A DNA stretch of 64,000 nucleotides from Perlabentimonas gracilis (GTDB lineage: Bacteria > Bacteroidota > Bacteroidia > Bacteroidales > Tenuifilaceae). The stretch is taken from assembly GCF_011174675.1 (NCBI RefSeq), contig NZ_JAANIG010000003.1:1-64000 (forward strand), in the 5' to 3' direction. Within the stretch, counting starts at the first letter, position 1; every line of letters begins with the position of its first letter. Of this stretch, positions 26,536-36,721 are shown piece after piece. The notes under the pieces are model-generated. The model had not been told where the DNA came from, ran no database searches, and saw nothing but the letters and a program-made list of their open reading frames with translations. The position numbers were made by a program, and so were the translations under genes.

Positions 26536-28938
26536 TTAGAACGATACCCGCACAGCACCCACTAAGTTAATACCAGCCGCTACCAATCCCGAGCTGTATG
26601 GGCGATATCGCCTGTCGGTAATATTCTCTAGTTCGACATTAAACGATATTGATTTGCTTAGCCTATAGTGCGCACCAAGGTTAAGCGTGTACCATGCTGG
26701 TGAGTATGGATTTCCGTTTTGATCCTGAGCATAAATGTAGGGTTTGCCACGCTCCTCGTCTGCCAAGTTTTTGTAGGCAACCTCACCGCTATAGTGGGCG
26801 TAAAGTGATACCCTAAACTTTTTGTAGCGATAGCTTAATCGCGAAACGCCAAACCAAGGGGCAGCATGCCTTAGCGGACTAGTGGTGCCATCGTCTAGTT
26901 CCTCGGTTCCCTTCTGGTAGCTGAATCGCGATGTGAGCATGAAACCACGGGGTAACATAAGTTCAAAATCGGTCTGAAAGCCCCAAACCTTTGCAAAAGC
27001 AGCATTTTGAATTGCTTGCACCTGACTAAGCACGCCATCGTACACAATGCTATCTTGCCCATTTAAAGTGGCATTGCGCCTAACCATAGCGTTACTGAGC
27101 AGGGTGTAAAAGGTGAGCAAATCAACCTCAAAAATATCGTTGAACTTACGGGTTAGCCCAACCTCGGCGTTGTATGCATACTCGGCTTTAAGGTTGTGAT
27201 TGGGAACGACCACTGCCCCAGGCTCCGAGTCGAAAATTTTCCCAATATCATCAACATTGGGTGCTCGAAAGCCCGTTGATAGTACCCCCTTAAATCGCCA
27301 ATTTTCAGTAGGATTACACGTTAATCCCAGCGAACCTGTTGCGGCTCCATTCTTCACCTTTGCCTTATCGAATGGGAGTGGATAGAAAGCGTCATCAAAC
27401 TGAGCATCGATATAAAAATGGGAATACCTAATTCCAGCATCCAGATCGAGTGTTTCTGTGAGCTTATGCTGATAGGTTAGGTATGTAGCTAATGACAACC
27501 ATTGAGCATACGGATAGCGTGAAGGTCCTTGGGACTCAGCACCAGTATTAATATCCCTGTCAACCCCCGATGAATTCACAAGATTGCCTATGGCCTCGGC
27601 ACCATAAAATAGTTTTTGGTTTGCGTTAATAATCTTTTTGAAATCGGCATTTAAGGATAGGGCATTCACCTTCTCCTTGCGGCTGGTTAGGGTAGTCGCA
27701 TTAAAATCCCTATCGTTACGGCTCTCCTGAAAATATTGATGTGCCAGTTGAAGCGTAAGCTGATCGTAAACCGCAGAACTGGCTATGCTCCTTACTCTAA
27801 AATTATTCATACTCCAGATCTGTGGCCCATAGTACCACTGGGCACTTCGTGGGGATCCGTTTCGATAGTGAATTAGCCTATCGTACCTGTCGTAGTTCGA
27901 TGTTGCTGAGTAGTGAAAACCATAATCGAAGCTCCAACGTGCACTGGATTTAAACGACACCTTCTGCATAACGTTGGTCTGTGAGTATCCCGTTGTGAGC
28001 TGAACTTCGGGATTGGGGTTTGGCAAAACCATATCCACATTACCCTGTCGAACGACATACTCGGGGCGCAGGTACTCGTTGGGGCCAAACGAACCCATAC
28101 GCAAATCATTAAAATTAGTGTAGGAAAAGCTAGTTACAAAAGCCCACTTTTCCCAGCCATAGTTAATATCTACATGACCTGTTTTCTCACCATTTGCTGT
28201 TGAGTAACGTGCCGATGCAGTGCCACCAAAGTCCATACTATCGGTACTTGAGTGCTTAGGCGCAAGGGTGTAAAAACTCATCACCCCGCCAATGGCATCG
28301 CTTCCGTAGATAACCGAGCCGGGGCCAAAAAGGACTTCGGCCCTATCGACAGCAAACGGATCGATGGAGATAACATTTTGCAGGTTGCCGCCACGAAAAA
28401 TGGCGTTATTCATCCTCACCCCATCAACAGCAATAAGCAGGCGATTGGTGGCAAAGCCACGAATCATTGGGCTACCGCCACCCTGTTGGCTTTTTTGCAC
28501 AAACACATCGCCCGAAATGGCAAGCAAGTCGGCTGCTGTTTGGGGATTGTAAAAATCAATTTGGGACTTAGCTATTGGGGTAATCTTTAGCGGAATTTCT
28601 CTAGCAATTTGGCTCCACTTTGAGGCCGAAACTACCACCTGATCGATAGAAAAAAATGATGTTGGCATTGGAACTAGGAAATCTAATCCCTCAAGCTCAT
28701 CGTAGCTATAGTACTGCGTGGTGTAACCAATAATCCTAATTTCGATAAGTGTTGCTCCCCGAAGAGCAGAAATGCTAGCCTGCCCGCCAGAATTGGTTGT
28801 AACCAAAAATCGCGGATTATCGCTGGTTATGGTTACCATACCTAGAGGTTTGGCCGTTTCTTTATCGACCACTGTAAGAGTTTGTGCAGTGGCACTTGAG
28901 ATTATTAGCACGAGAAAAAATGCAAAAACAGTACGCAT
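26536..28938 (-). CDS. TonB-dependent receptor, heme/iron type
   Basis: 800 residues with a signal peptide (MRTVFAFFLVLIISSATA). Residues 20-95 form a carboxypeptidase-regulatory-like beta domain that is common in Bacteroidota receptors. The plug domain (about 105-230) contains GGSPMIRGFATNRLLIAVDG and PGSVIYGSDAIGG, and a 22-strand outer-membrane barrel follows, ending in the aromatic LVGAVRVSF. The plug wording is closest to hemin or siderophore receptors (HmuR/FepA-like). It starts eight bases after a PepSY membrane protein gene, a pairing seen in iron uptake operons. Substrate assignment is an inference, and I saw no recognisable Fur box. Confidence 0.9.
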   Translation of the reverse strand: MRTVFAFFLVLIISSATAQTLTVVDKETAKPLGMVTITSDNPRFLVTTNSGGQASISALRGATLIEIRIIGYTTQYYSYDELEGLDFLVPMPTSFFSIDQVVVSASKWSQIAREIPLKITPIAKSQIDFYNPQTAADLLAISGDVFVQKSQQGGGSPMIRGFATNRLLIAVDGVRMNNAIFRGGNLQNVISIDPFAVDRAEVLFGPGSVIYGSDAIGGVMSFYTLAPKHSSTDSMDFGGTASARYSTANGEKTGHVDINYGWEKWAFVTSFSYTNFNDLRMGSFGPNEYLRPEYVVRQGNVDMVLPNPNPEVQLTTGYSQTNVMQKVSFKSSARWSFDYGFHYSATSNYDRYDRLIHYRNGSPRSAQWYYGPQIWSMNNFRVRSIASSAVYDQLTLQLAHQYFQESRNDRDFNATTLTSRKEKVNALSLNADFKKIINANQKLFYGAEAIGNLVNSSGVDRDINTGAESQGPSRYPYAQWLSLATYLTYQHKLTETLDLDAGIRYSHFYIDAQFDDAFYPLPFDKAKVKNGAATGSLGLTCNPTENWRFKGVLSTGFRAPNVDDIGKIFDSEPGAVVVPNHNLKAEYAYNAEVGLTRKFNDIFEVDLLTFYTLLSNAMVRRNATLNGQDSIVYDGVLSQVQAIQNAAFAKVWGFQTDFELMLPRGFMLTSRFSYQKGTEELDDGTTSPLRHAAPWFGVSRLSYRYKKFRVSLYAHYSGEVAYKNLADEERGKPYIYAQDQNGNPYSPAWYTLNLGAHYRLSKSISFNVELENITDRRYRPYSSGLVAAGINLVGAVRVSF

Positions 28939-28946
28939 TACAAAAA

Positions 28947-29516
28947 CTATTTGTTACGTCGCATACGCTTTGGCCCCCACCATAGCCAAAAGCCTGTAAT
29001 AGTAAAAAGCAATAAGGCCAAACCCATAACAAGGGTATAAATCAACTTGAACATTCCATTGGGAATACCTAAGTAGTGATCCACTAGCGACCCATCATGA
29101 ATCATCTCGATAAAATCGGATCTGCGGCGTTCAACATGAAGCAATTTACCTGTGGCTCCATCAATTTGAACGCCCCAAAATCCTTGGGCAGAAGTAAACT
29201 TAACCGTACCCTTCTCGGCACGAATATCTATTCGATCAATTTCGACGGGGCAATCCAACGCTATAGAATCTCGAAAAACCATATAAGCCCTATCATAAAG
29301 GCTATCTATAGGTAACCAATCTTGCAAATTTGATGATGTGCCTTGGTATGTTTTATCCTGAATGAGCTCGCCACTATGCTTTTTTAAACCAAGTAAAACT
29401 CCTGTAGCTGCCATGATAAAGAAGAGAACAAACAGGGCAGATGCAGTTACCCGATGTAATTTTCGGAAAACACGAATTACAGATGCCTGTTTCGATCGTT
29501 TGGATTGGTTTCCCAT
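28947..29516 (-). CDS. PepSY-associated transmembrane protein
   Basis: 189 residues. A transmembrane helix near 22-45 (TASALFVLFFIMAATGVLLGL) and a second one near 158-180 (FKLIYTLVMGLALLLFTITGFWLWWG) enclose a periplasmic PepSY-like domain. This topology is typical of PepSY proteins that accompany ferric siderophore or heme receptors and may act in reduction or release of iron at the inner membrane. It is the first gene of a two-gene operon with the TonB receptor. The 197-base divergent region to the alpha-2-macroglobulin gene contains a nested palindrome at 29580-29620. Confidence 0.85.
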   Translation of the reverse strand: MGNQSKRSKQASVIRVFRKLHRVTASALFVLFFIMAATGVLLGLKKHSGELIQDKTYQGTSSNLQDWLPIDSLYDRAYMVFRDSIALDCPVEIDRIDIRAEKGTVKFTSAQGFWGVQIDGATGKLLHVERRRSDFIEMIHDGSLVDHYLGIPNGMFKLIYTLVMGLALLLFTITGFWLWWGPKRMRRNK

Positions 29517-29579
29517 AAGAACTAATTAGATGAGACAACAGGAGTATAATATTGAAAACTATATACAAAAGACTTTGAA

Positions 29580-29620
29580 AACCCAATAGAGTTTAACTCT
29601 AGGTTGTATTAACTTGGGTT
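29580..29620. promoter_or_regulatory. Nested palindrome in the divergent PepSY/macroglobulin region
   Basis: A 15-base palindrome with arms TAGAGTT/AACTCTA around one central base (29587-29601) is nested in an outer inverted repeat AACCCAA/TTGGGTT (29580-29586 and 29614-29620). The position between divergent promoters suits an operator, possibly iron-related given the downstream operon, but no known motif is recognised. Confidence 0.35.
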
Positions 29621-29713
29621 TAAATTTAGTGTATATGCCCAAAATATCTTCAATTATCAATACCTTTATTGCTCCAAATCAAAGATTTTACAGAACCCTA
29701 AAACCGATAGAGT

Positions 29714-32700
29714 ATGAAGCTCAAAATCACCCTAATTGCCATTGCAATCTCCTTTCTTTTTGGCTGTTCGCATAGAGAGAAGCCAAGTGACTCCACAACC
29801 GATTTTAGCAGCTATATTGCTGCTCACAGCGCGGGAACCATCTCGAAAAAGCAAGCCGTAAAGCTCAGCTTTTCCACAAACATAGTGGAAACCGAGCAGA
29901 TTGGAACAGAGGCCGATTCCCGAATCCTTCGGTTTAAACCATCGGTCAAAGGGACATCTGTATGGGTTGATGAGCGCACCATAGAGTTCAGACCCACCGA
30001 CAGCTTTAAGGGTGATACGGAGTATCAGGTATCCGTTGCGCTTAATAGAGTTTTCGAGAACACTCCTAAGGACGTTAGCACATACACCTTTACCTTGAGA
30101 ACCATTAAGCAGGCGCTGGAGCTAAGGATTAACGGGTTAGAGTTTTATGGCGATGCATCGCGAAGCGACAGACGCATAAGCGGCACGCTGCTTACTGCTG
30201 ATTTTGCAGATGCAAAAAGCATTGCCGAGACCATTAAGGCCAACCAAAAAGGCAAGAAGCTCGAGGTTACATGGATCTCTTCTGCCGATGGCCGAACCCA
30301 TAATTTTTGGGTTGAGAGCGTTGAACAAACCAATGATACAGAGAAGGTATACATTGAGCTAACTGGTGTTCCCATTGATGTGCATGAGTTGGGGTTCGAG
30401 ACCGTTGAAGTACCACCCAAAGGGGTGTTCAGGGTGCTATCGCACAACGTAGTACAATCGCCTGAGCAGTACATTGAAATACGTTTCTCGGAACCTATCG
30501 ATCCATCGCAAAACTTGCAAGGACTTATAAATGCAAACGGGATTGCCGAATCGAGGGTAATAACCGATGGCAACTTGGTAAGGGTTTATCCCGCCACGCG
30601 GGCATCAGGAACCTTCAACTTCGAAATATCACCCGGTATTCGCAATATCGATGGGCAAAGGCTTAATCAGCATACATCCATCACAGTACCCCTACAAACC
30701 ATAAAGCCTCAGCTGAAGCTCACGGGGCAAGGAGTAATCCTCCCTTCGGCTGGAGGGCTTGTGTTTCCTTTCCAAGCCGTAAATCTAAGAGCCGTGGATG
30801 TGAGCATCTTTAGGGTTTACGAACAAAATGTGGCGCAGTTCCTACAGGCTAGCAACCTCGATGGTTCAAGTGAGTTGACTAGGGTTGGCAGGTTATTACT
30901 TAAGAAAACAGTGATGCTCGACCAAACAGGCCAATCCGATTTCAGCAAATGGAATACCTACAACATCGACCTATCGGAACTAGTAAAAACTGAGCCCGGA
31001 GCCATATATCGAGTTACGCTCAGCATGAGGCGCGAGCACTCCACCTTCATCTGTCAGGGCGACGACTCGGATATGCCAATCACTATGATTGACGAGCAGT
31101 ACGACTCCAGCGACGATATCCCCCGAACATATTACTACTACGACGATATTGACTATGACCTTTACGACTGGCGCGAGCGCGAAAACCCCTGCCACACATC
31201 GTACTACCAACGCAAGTCGGTGCACCGTAATGTGCTTGCCTCCGACTTGGGGATGATAGCAAAAGCAGGCACCGATGGGTCATGGCTAGTTGCCGTCACC
31301 AATTTAAACACTGCACAGCCCATTAGCGGAGTAAATATCGACCTGCTAAACTTCCAGCAGCAAGTAATTGCCACATCGAGCACCGACAACAATGGCTTTG
31401 CCACATTTAACCTTACCGAGCAGCAGGTACCATTCCTGGCCATTGCCAGAAGTGGAGGGCAGCGAGGCTACCTTAAACTCGACCAAGGCTCTAACCTATC
31501 GCTTAGCGCTTTCGATGTTTCGGGAGCAGCAATACAAAAAGGGCTCAAGGGGTTTATCTACGGCGAGCGAGGCGTTTGGCGACCGGGCGATACCCTTTTC
31601 GTATCTTTTATCCTCGAGGATAAGGGCAAAACCCTACCCCAGAACCACCCTGTAACTTTCCAACTCACCAACTCTCGCGGTCAGCTTGCATTTCAAAGCG
31701 TAGCCACCGCATCAACTGGAGGAATGTATTCCTTCCCCGTTCCCACCAGCAGCGATGCTCCAACCGGGAACTACACTGCACGGGTACAGGTGGGAGGCGT
31801 TACCTTTAACCAAGTATTTAAGGTGGAGTCCATAATGCCCAACAGGCTTAAAATTAACATCAACTTCGACAATCAGTCGTTATACTACGGCAAAGTTAAC
31901 CAAGCTAAAGTTAGCTCGGCATGGCTTCACGGAGCCCCTGCCCGTAACCTAAGGGTACAGGTTGACGCCACGCTATCGCAGGCCAGCACCTCCTTCGATG
32001 GATTTAAAGGTTTTTCTTTCGACGATCCAGCCCGGTCTTTCTATGCCGAGGAGCAAACCATTTTCGAGGGAAGGCTCGATGAGCTGGGAGAAGCTAACTT
32101 CTCCCCAAACATCAGCGTTAGGTCATCGGCACCGGGTAAGCTAAATGCTCACTTCACCGCCCGTGTTTTCGAAGAGGGTGGTGCCTTCAGCATCGACAGG
32201 TTCACTATGCCATATTACCCCTATCGTAATTTTGTGGGCGTAAAAATGCCCGATAGCCAGAACCGAAGAAATACCTACATGACCGATACCACCCAACGGG
32301 TAGAGGTTGTAATGGTTACCTCAGAGGGTAAACCCGTGCCAAACAAGATGGTAAATATTGAGGTTTACAAAATTGACTGGCGCTGGTGGTGGGAACGCAG
32401 CAACGAAAACCTATCGCACTACATATCAAACTCATACCATAGGCCACTACAACGCGTCACTGTTAAAACCGATGCCAACGGTAAGGCTAGCTACAACCTT
32501 AGGATTAATCACCCTGAATGGGGCCGCTTCCTAATTCGTGCTGTCGATAACGAAGGTGGACATGCTGCGGGAACCATTGCTTACTTCGACTGGCCGGGGT
32601 GGGTTTCGCGCGACAGGAAAGCAACCCCCGAGGGTGCATCGATGCTAGTTTTTGCAACCGACAAGGAAAAGTACAACGTAGGCGAAAAGGCCACCCTTAC

Positions 32701-35254
32701 CATTCCTAGTTCAGCAGGAGGAAAAATATTCCTTACCATTGAGAATGGAGTAAAGGTATTGCAATCGGTATGGATTGATGCTACGGCTGGCGAAACGCAG
32801 TATACCTTCACCACTTCGGCCAGTATGGCACCCAATGTGTTTATTAGCGCTATGCTAGTGCAGCCCCATGGACAAACGGCTAATGACCTACCCATTCGGA
32901 TGTACGGTATTGCCCCCATTTCGGTTGAAAATCCGCAAACACACCTTACGCCAGTAATATCAATGCCCGATGTAATTGAACCCGAGCAAAAGGTAACTAT
33001 TACTGTTACAGAAAAAAATGGAAACCCCATGGCATTTACGCTTGCTGTGGTCGATGACGGATTGCTTGATCTAACACGATTCCGAACACCTAACCCTTGG
33101 GAAAGATTCTACGCGCGCGAAGCGTTGGGTGTCCGCACCTGGGATCTTTACGATCTGGTGGTAGGGGCATCGGCAGGGCGAATGCAACGCCTCATATCCA
33201 TTGGCGGTGACGACGAGCTTAGCTCCGGGGGAGACAAAACGGCCAACAGGTTTAAACCTGTTGTAAGATATTTCGGCCCATACGAGGTGGGCAAAGGGAA
33301 ACGCGAGCGGATTAGCTTCACCATGCCCAACTACGTGGGTTCGGTTAGGGTTATGGCCGTGGCAGCCAAGGATGGAGCCTATGGCTCGGCCGAGAAAACC
33401 GTGCCAGTTCGTAAGCCCCTCATGGTGCTAGCCACACTACCCAGGGTACTTGGCCCCGAAGAGGAGGTGGTGCTTCCAGTTACAGTTTTTGCTATGGAGC
33501 AATCCGTTAAGCAGGTTAAGGTAAAGGTTGAATCGAACGACCTCCTAACTTTAGATGGCCAAAATCAGCAAACTATAACCTTTAGCGACATTGGCGATCA
33601 GGTGGTTCGCTTCAAGATGCGTGCAGCCTCAAGGCTAGGAGTGGCAAAAGTAAAGGTTACCGCAGAGAGTGGCAAGCAGCGTGCAACGCATGAAATTGAG
33701 CTCGATATTCGTAACCCCAACCCACCCATGACTCACATTCAGGATACCGTGCTAAACGCCAATCAGATTTGGAATGTGCAGTACAGCGCATTTGGTATGA
33801 AGGGAACTAACACGGCTTTAGTAGAACTGAGCACCCTGCCGCCAATCAACCTAGGCGATAGACTTAAATATTTACTTGGATATCCGCATGGCTGCCTTGA
33901 GCAAACTGTATCCAAGGCTTTCCCCCAGCTATTTATTAGCAAGCTAGCCGATGTAGACGATAACGTTAAGCGAAGTGCCGAGGAGAATGTTCGCCATGCG
34001 TTAGATAAAATGCGTAGCTTCCGCACCGCCGATGGTGGGCTATCGCTATGGCCAGGTGGCTCCTACGCCGATGAGTGGGGCACAGCCTACGCCGGGCACT
34101 TTATCCTCGAAGCCCAAAGGCTTGGATACTCCATACCAAGCGGAATCCTCGATGGGTTAAAACACAGCACACGCCGTGTTGCACAGAATTGGTCGCCAGC
34201 AAATAGAGACAGGTATCGCAATAACGAGCTGATGCAAGCCTACAGGCTTTACGTGCTGGCACTGGCCAAAGCCCCCGAAATGGGAGCAATGAACCGCCTT
34301 CGCGAATCGACCAACCTTTCGGTATCGGCCAAATGGAGATTAGCTGCAGCATACAGCCTTGCAGGTAATCCCGAAGCGGCAAAATCGCTAATCCACAATG
34401 TTCCAACAACCGTTGAGAGCTACCGCGAGCAGTACTACACCTATGGATCCGACATTAGGGATAGGGCTATGATTGTTGAAACCCTTATCCTACTAAATGA
34501 TTTCGATAAGGCCATGCCGTTGCTACAGCAGCTCTCGGAGAGGCTCAGCTCAACCATGTGGATGAGCACACAGGAACTGTCGTTTAGCCTTTTGGCATTC
34601 TCAAAATTTGCTGAAGCAAATAAAACCTCACAGGGAGTTGATGCCAATATAACCATACATGGCAAGGGGGGTAAAAGGCACAGCACAAATATGTCGATAC
34701 TTCAGCATTCGTTTGAGCCCGTTCAGCAGGGCACGGCAAAAGTTGAGGTAAAGAACAACGGTGAGGGTATACTCTACGCCAGGCTAATTACCCACGGCAT
34801 ACCAGTGGGTGGCAAAGAGATGACTCAAAGTAATAACGTGCAGGTTGATATTAACTACCATTTAATGAATGGGCAAAAAATCGACCCACAGGCTTTAACC
34901 CAAGGCACCGACTTTTATGCTGATATTAGGGTGTATAACCCGGGCACAAAGGGCAACCTGGAGCAACTTATCCTATCGTACGTTGTGGCATCGGGTTGGG
35001 AAATCCGTACCAGCCGGCTCGACGAAGGACAGGCTGCACGCCCTTCCTCCCCATTCGAATATCAGGATATTCGCGACGATAGAGTTTACACCTACTTTAG
35101 CTTATCACAAGGGCAGGCAAAGAATTTTAGAATTTTGCTAAATGCAGCCTACCAAGGCAAGTACTACATGCCCGGCATTTCGTGCGAGGCTATGTACGAT
35201 AACTCGATAAACGCAAGACAAAAGGGGAACTGGGTTGAGGTGGTGTTGCCGTAG
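29714..35254 (+). CDS. Alpha-2-macroglobulin family lipoprotein with thioester
   Basis: 1846 residues, similar in plan to E. coli YfhM. The signal peptide ends in FLFGC, with the lipidated cysteine at residue 18. A series of macroglobulin beta domains follows, then the thioester motif GCLEQ near residue 1394, which forms the covalent protease-trapping bond, and an alpha-helical thioester domain around it. The bait region cannot be fixed by eye. Such proteins are thought to protect the periplasm from proteases and usually work alongside PBP1C, encoded 8.3 kb upstream. An acidic, tyrosine-rich stretch (YYYYDDIDYDLYDW) near residue 475 is unusual. Lipid anchoring on the periplasmic side is expected from the family. 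Confidence 0.95.
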   Translation: MKLKITLIAIAISFLFGCSHREKPSDSTTDFSSYIAAHSAGTISKKQAVKLSFSTNIVETEQIGTEADSRILRFKPSVKGTSVWVDERTIEFRPTDSFKGDTEYQVSVALNRVFENTPKDVSTYTFTLRTIKQALELRINGLEFYGDASRSDRRISGTLLTADFADAKSIAETIKANQKGKKLEVTWISSADGRTHNFWVESVEQTNDTEKVYIELTGVPIDVHELGFETVEVPPKGVFRVLSHNVVQSPEQYIEIRFSEPIDPSQNLQGLINANGIAESRVITDGNLVRVYPATRASGTFNFEISPGIRNIDGQRLNQHTSITVPLQTIKPQLKLTGQGVILPSAGGLVFPFQAVNLRAVDVSIFRVYEQNVAQFLQASNLDGSSELTRVGRLLLKKTVMLDQTGQSDFSKWNTYNIDLSELVKTEPGAIYRVTLSMRREHSTFICQGDDSDMPITMIDEQYDSSDDIPRTYYYYDDIDYDLYDWRERENPCHTSYYQRKSVHRNVLASDLGMIAKAGTDGSWLVAVTNLNTAQPISGVNIDLLNFQQQVIATSSTDNNGFATFNLTEQQVPFLAIARSGGQRGYLKLDQGSNLSLSAFDVSGAAIQKGLKGFIYGERGVWRPGDTLFVSFILEDKGKTLPQNHPVTFQLTNSRGQLAFQSVATASTGGMYSFPVPTSSDAPTGNYTARVQVGGVTFNQVFKVESIMPNRLKININFDNQSLYYGKVNQAKVSSAWLHGAPARNLRVQVDATLSQASTSFDGFKGFSFDDPARSFYAEEQTIFEGRLDELGEANFSPNISVRSSAPGKLNAHFTARVFEEGGAFSIDRFTMPYYPYRNFVGVKMPDSQNRRNTYMTDTTQRVEVVMVTSEGKPVPNKMVNIEVYKIDWRWWWERSNENLSHYISNSYHRPLQRVTVKTDANGKASYNLRINHPEWGRFLIRAVDNEGGHAAGTIAYFDWPGWVSRDRKATPEGASMLVFATDKEKYNVGEKATLTIPSSAGGKIFLTIENGVKVLQSVWIDATAGETQYTFTTSASMAPNVFISAMLVQPHGQTANDLPIRMYGIAPISVENPQTHLTPVISMPDVIEPEQKVTITVTEKNGNPMAFTLAVVDDGLLDLTRFRTPNPWERFYAREALGVRTWDLYDLVVGASAGRMQRLISIGGDDELSSGGDKTANRFKPVVRYFGPYEVGKGKRERISFTMPNYVGSVRVMAVAAKDGAYGSAEKTVPVRKPLMVLATLPRVLGPEEEVVLPVTVFAMEQSVKQVKVKVESNDLLTLDGQNQQTITFSDIGDQVVRFKMRAASRLGVAKVKVTAESGKQRATHEIELDIRNPNPPMTHIQDTVLNANQIWNVQYSAFGMKGTNTALVELSTLPPINLGDRLKYLLGYPHGCLEQTVSKAFPQLFISKLADVDDNVKRSAEENVRHALDKMRSFRTADGGLSLWPGGSYADEWGTAYAGHFILEAQRLGYSIPSGILDGLKHSTRRVAQNWSPANRDRYRNNELMQAYRLYVLALAKAPEMGAMNRLRESTNLSVSAKWRLAAAYSLAGNPEAAKSLIHNVPTTVESYREQYYTYGSDIRDRAMIVETLILLNDFDKAMPLLQQLSERLSSTMWMSTQELSFSLLAFSKFAEANKTSQGVDANITIHGKGGKRHSTNMSILQHSFEPVQQGTAKVEVKNNGEGILYARLITHGIPVGGKEMTQSNNVQVDINYHLMNGQKIDPQALTQGTDFYADIRVYNPGTKGNLEQLILSYVVASGWEIRTSRLDEGQAARPSSPFEYQDIRDDRVYTYFSLSQGQAKNFRILLNAAYQGKYYMPGISCEAMYDNSINARQKGNWVEVVLP

Positions 35255-35283
35255 GTCTGCTGTTTTATGAAAATAATGCCCCC

Positions 35284-35395
35284 GCTACCGCGCGTGGCTC
35301 CACGTGCGGTAGCCAAGCAAAGAAATTGCTTATGCATGCATAGTAGCAAAAAGGGCTATTTTGACTAGGTGCTTTTGGCTGTAGTAAAAGCCATA
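35284..35395. repeat. Direct repeat copy 1 flanking the KilA-N gene
   Basis: Starts with a 14-bp hairpin (35284-35297 with 35300-35313, one mismatch, GCTACCGCGCGTGG arm, loop CT). It continues with a block that recurs almost unchanged at 36509-36597, including AGTAGCAAAA, GGGCTATTTTGACTAGGTGC and GGCTGTAGTAAAAGCCAT. The rest of the 391-base gap up to the KilA-N gene shows no gene or clear promoter. Confidence 0.8.
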
Positions 35396-35645
35396 CAAAG
35401 TCTTGTTGACTCGATTTAATCGTGCTTGAAAATTCAATTGGTTGAAGGGAAAAAAGAAATAAAGAGAAAATGAGTGCCGAAGCGAATAGTTTATTGTCGA
35501 TTATATAGTTTGGTACCCAACAACATTGAAGCGCACTAGTTTAAACGATAAAGGTTTAGATAGGTTTCTAACAGGATAATTTGGTTTAATGCATTTGGAA
35601 ATAATTTAAACGCACCGCTTTCAGGGAAATTGAATAGTAAAGCAG

Positions 35646-36464
35646 ATGGCAATGAAAAAGACTATAATAGAAGTCAAAGGAAGTGAAATAGCCGTATTAA
35701 AGCATGAGCAGAACGATTACATTTCGCTTACCGATATTGCAAAACATAAAACAGACGACACCAGTGCAGCTATCGGAAACTGGATGCGAAACCGCAATAC
35801 CATTGAGTTTTTAGGGCTTTGGGAAACACTTTACAACCCAAGTTTTAAACCCCTCGAATTCGAGGGGTTTAGAAATCAGGCTGGCTTAAATGCCTTTACC
35901 ATGTCGCCCAACAAATGGGTAAATACAACTAACGCAATCGGTTTTATTGTAAAACCAGGTCGATACGGTGGAACTTATGCTCATAAAGATATTGCATTCA
36001 AATTTGCTAACTGGATTTCAGTTGAATTTGAACTTTATGTAGTAAAAGAATTTCAACGCCTCAAAGAAATTGAAAACAAAGAATTAGGTTGGAATGTAAG
36101 CCGTATTTTATCAAAAATCAATTATCGAATTCACACTGATGCCATCAAAGAAAACCTAATTCCCGAAAAACTTTCTTCTGCAAAAACTAAACAGGTGTAT
36201 GCCTCTGAAGCCGATGTGCTAAATGTTGCACTGTTCGGGTTTACAGCGTTAGAATGGCGAAATGAAAATCCTGAAAAGGAAGGTAATATGCGTGATAATG
36301 CTACCCTTGAACAATTAGTAGTTTTGGCAAACTTGGAAAGTATGAACGCCCTGTTTATTCGCCAGCAATTATCACAATCACAGCGCCTTCTTCTACTTAA
36401 CAAGCAAGCAATCCAACAAATGAAAAGTATTTTATCTGTTCCTGGGTTTAAAAAACTAGAATAA
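35646..36464 (+). CDS. KilA-N domain protein
   Basis: 272 residues. The N-terminal 130 residues match the KilA-N DNA-binding domain of phages and large DNA viruses: ISLTDIAKHKTDDTSAAIGNWMRNRNTIEFLGLWE, then GRYGGTYAHKDIAFKFANWISVEFELYVVKEFQRL. The C-terminal half is helical, with a segment EADVLNVALFGFTALEWR that I associate with stand-alone bacterial members. A second ATG two codons in could also be the start. Function is unknown; DNA binding is likely. The gene sits between two near-identical direct repeats 1.2 kb apart and is more AT-rich than its neighbours, both signs that it arrived as a cassette. Confidence 0.88.
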   Translation: MAMKKTIIEVKGSEIAVLKHEQNDYISLTDIAKHKTDDTSAAIGNWMRNRNTIEFLGLWETLYNPSFKPLEFEGFRNQAGLNAFTMSPNKWVNTTNAIGFIVKPGRYGGTYAHKDIAFKFANWISVEFELYVVKEFQRLKEIENKELGWNVSRILSKINYRIHTDAIKENLIPEKLSSAKTKQVYASEADVLNVALFGFTALEWRNENPEKEGNMRDNATLEQLVVLANLESMNALFIRQQLSQSQRLLLLNKQAIQQMKSILSVPGFKKLE

Positions 36465-36496
36465 TATGAACCTGAGTATTTTAAACAGCCACCTAC

Positions 36497-36597
36497 GCTA
36501 CCTTGCAGGGTAGCCACGCAAAGAAGTTGCTTATACATGCATAGTAGCAAAAGGGGCTATTTTGACTAGGTGCTTTTTGGCTGTAGTAAAAGCCATA
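36497..36597. repeat. Direct repeat copy 2 flanking the KilA-N gene
   Basis: Same orientation as copy 1. The hairpin here is reduced to 6 bp (GCTACC/GGTAGC, 36497-36502 with 36509-36514). The following 83 bases match copy 1 except for a few substitutions and one or two extra bases in homopolymer runs. Confidence 0.8.
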
Positions 36598-36721
36598 ATA
36601 GTAACTAGTGTGGTAGTAGGGGTAAAAGAACGGGATATCTGAAAACTTCTTTAAAACAAAAGTGAGCAAACTTTAATAGATCTACATAAGTGAAAGTTAA
36701 CAAACAACAAACACTAACAAA

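Noticed and set aside
35164-36550. Two reverse reading frames beginning MLLCM, one in each repeat copy beside the KilA-N gene
   Set aside because: Their similarity comes from the DNA repeat itself; they then run antisense to real genes or into non-matching sequence.
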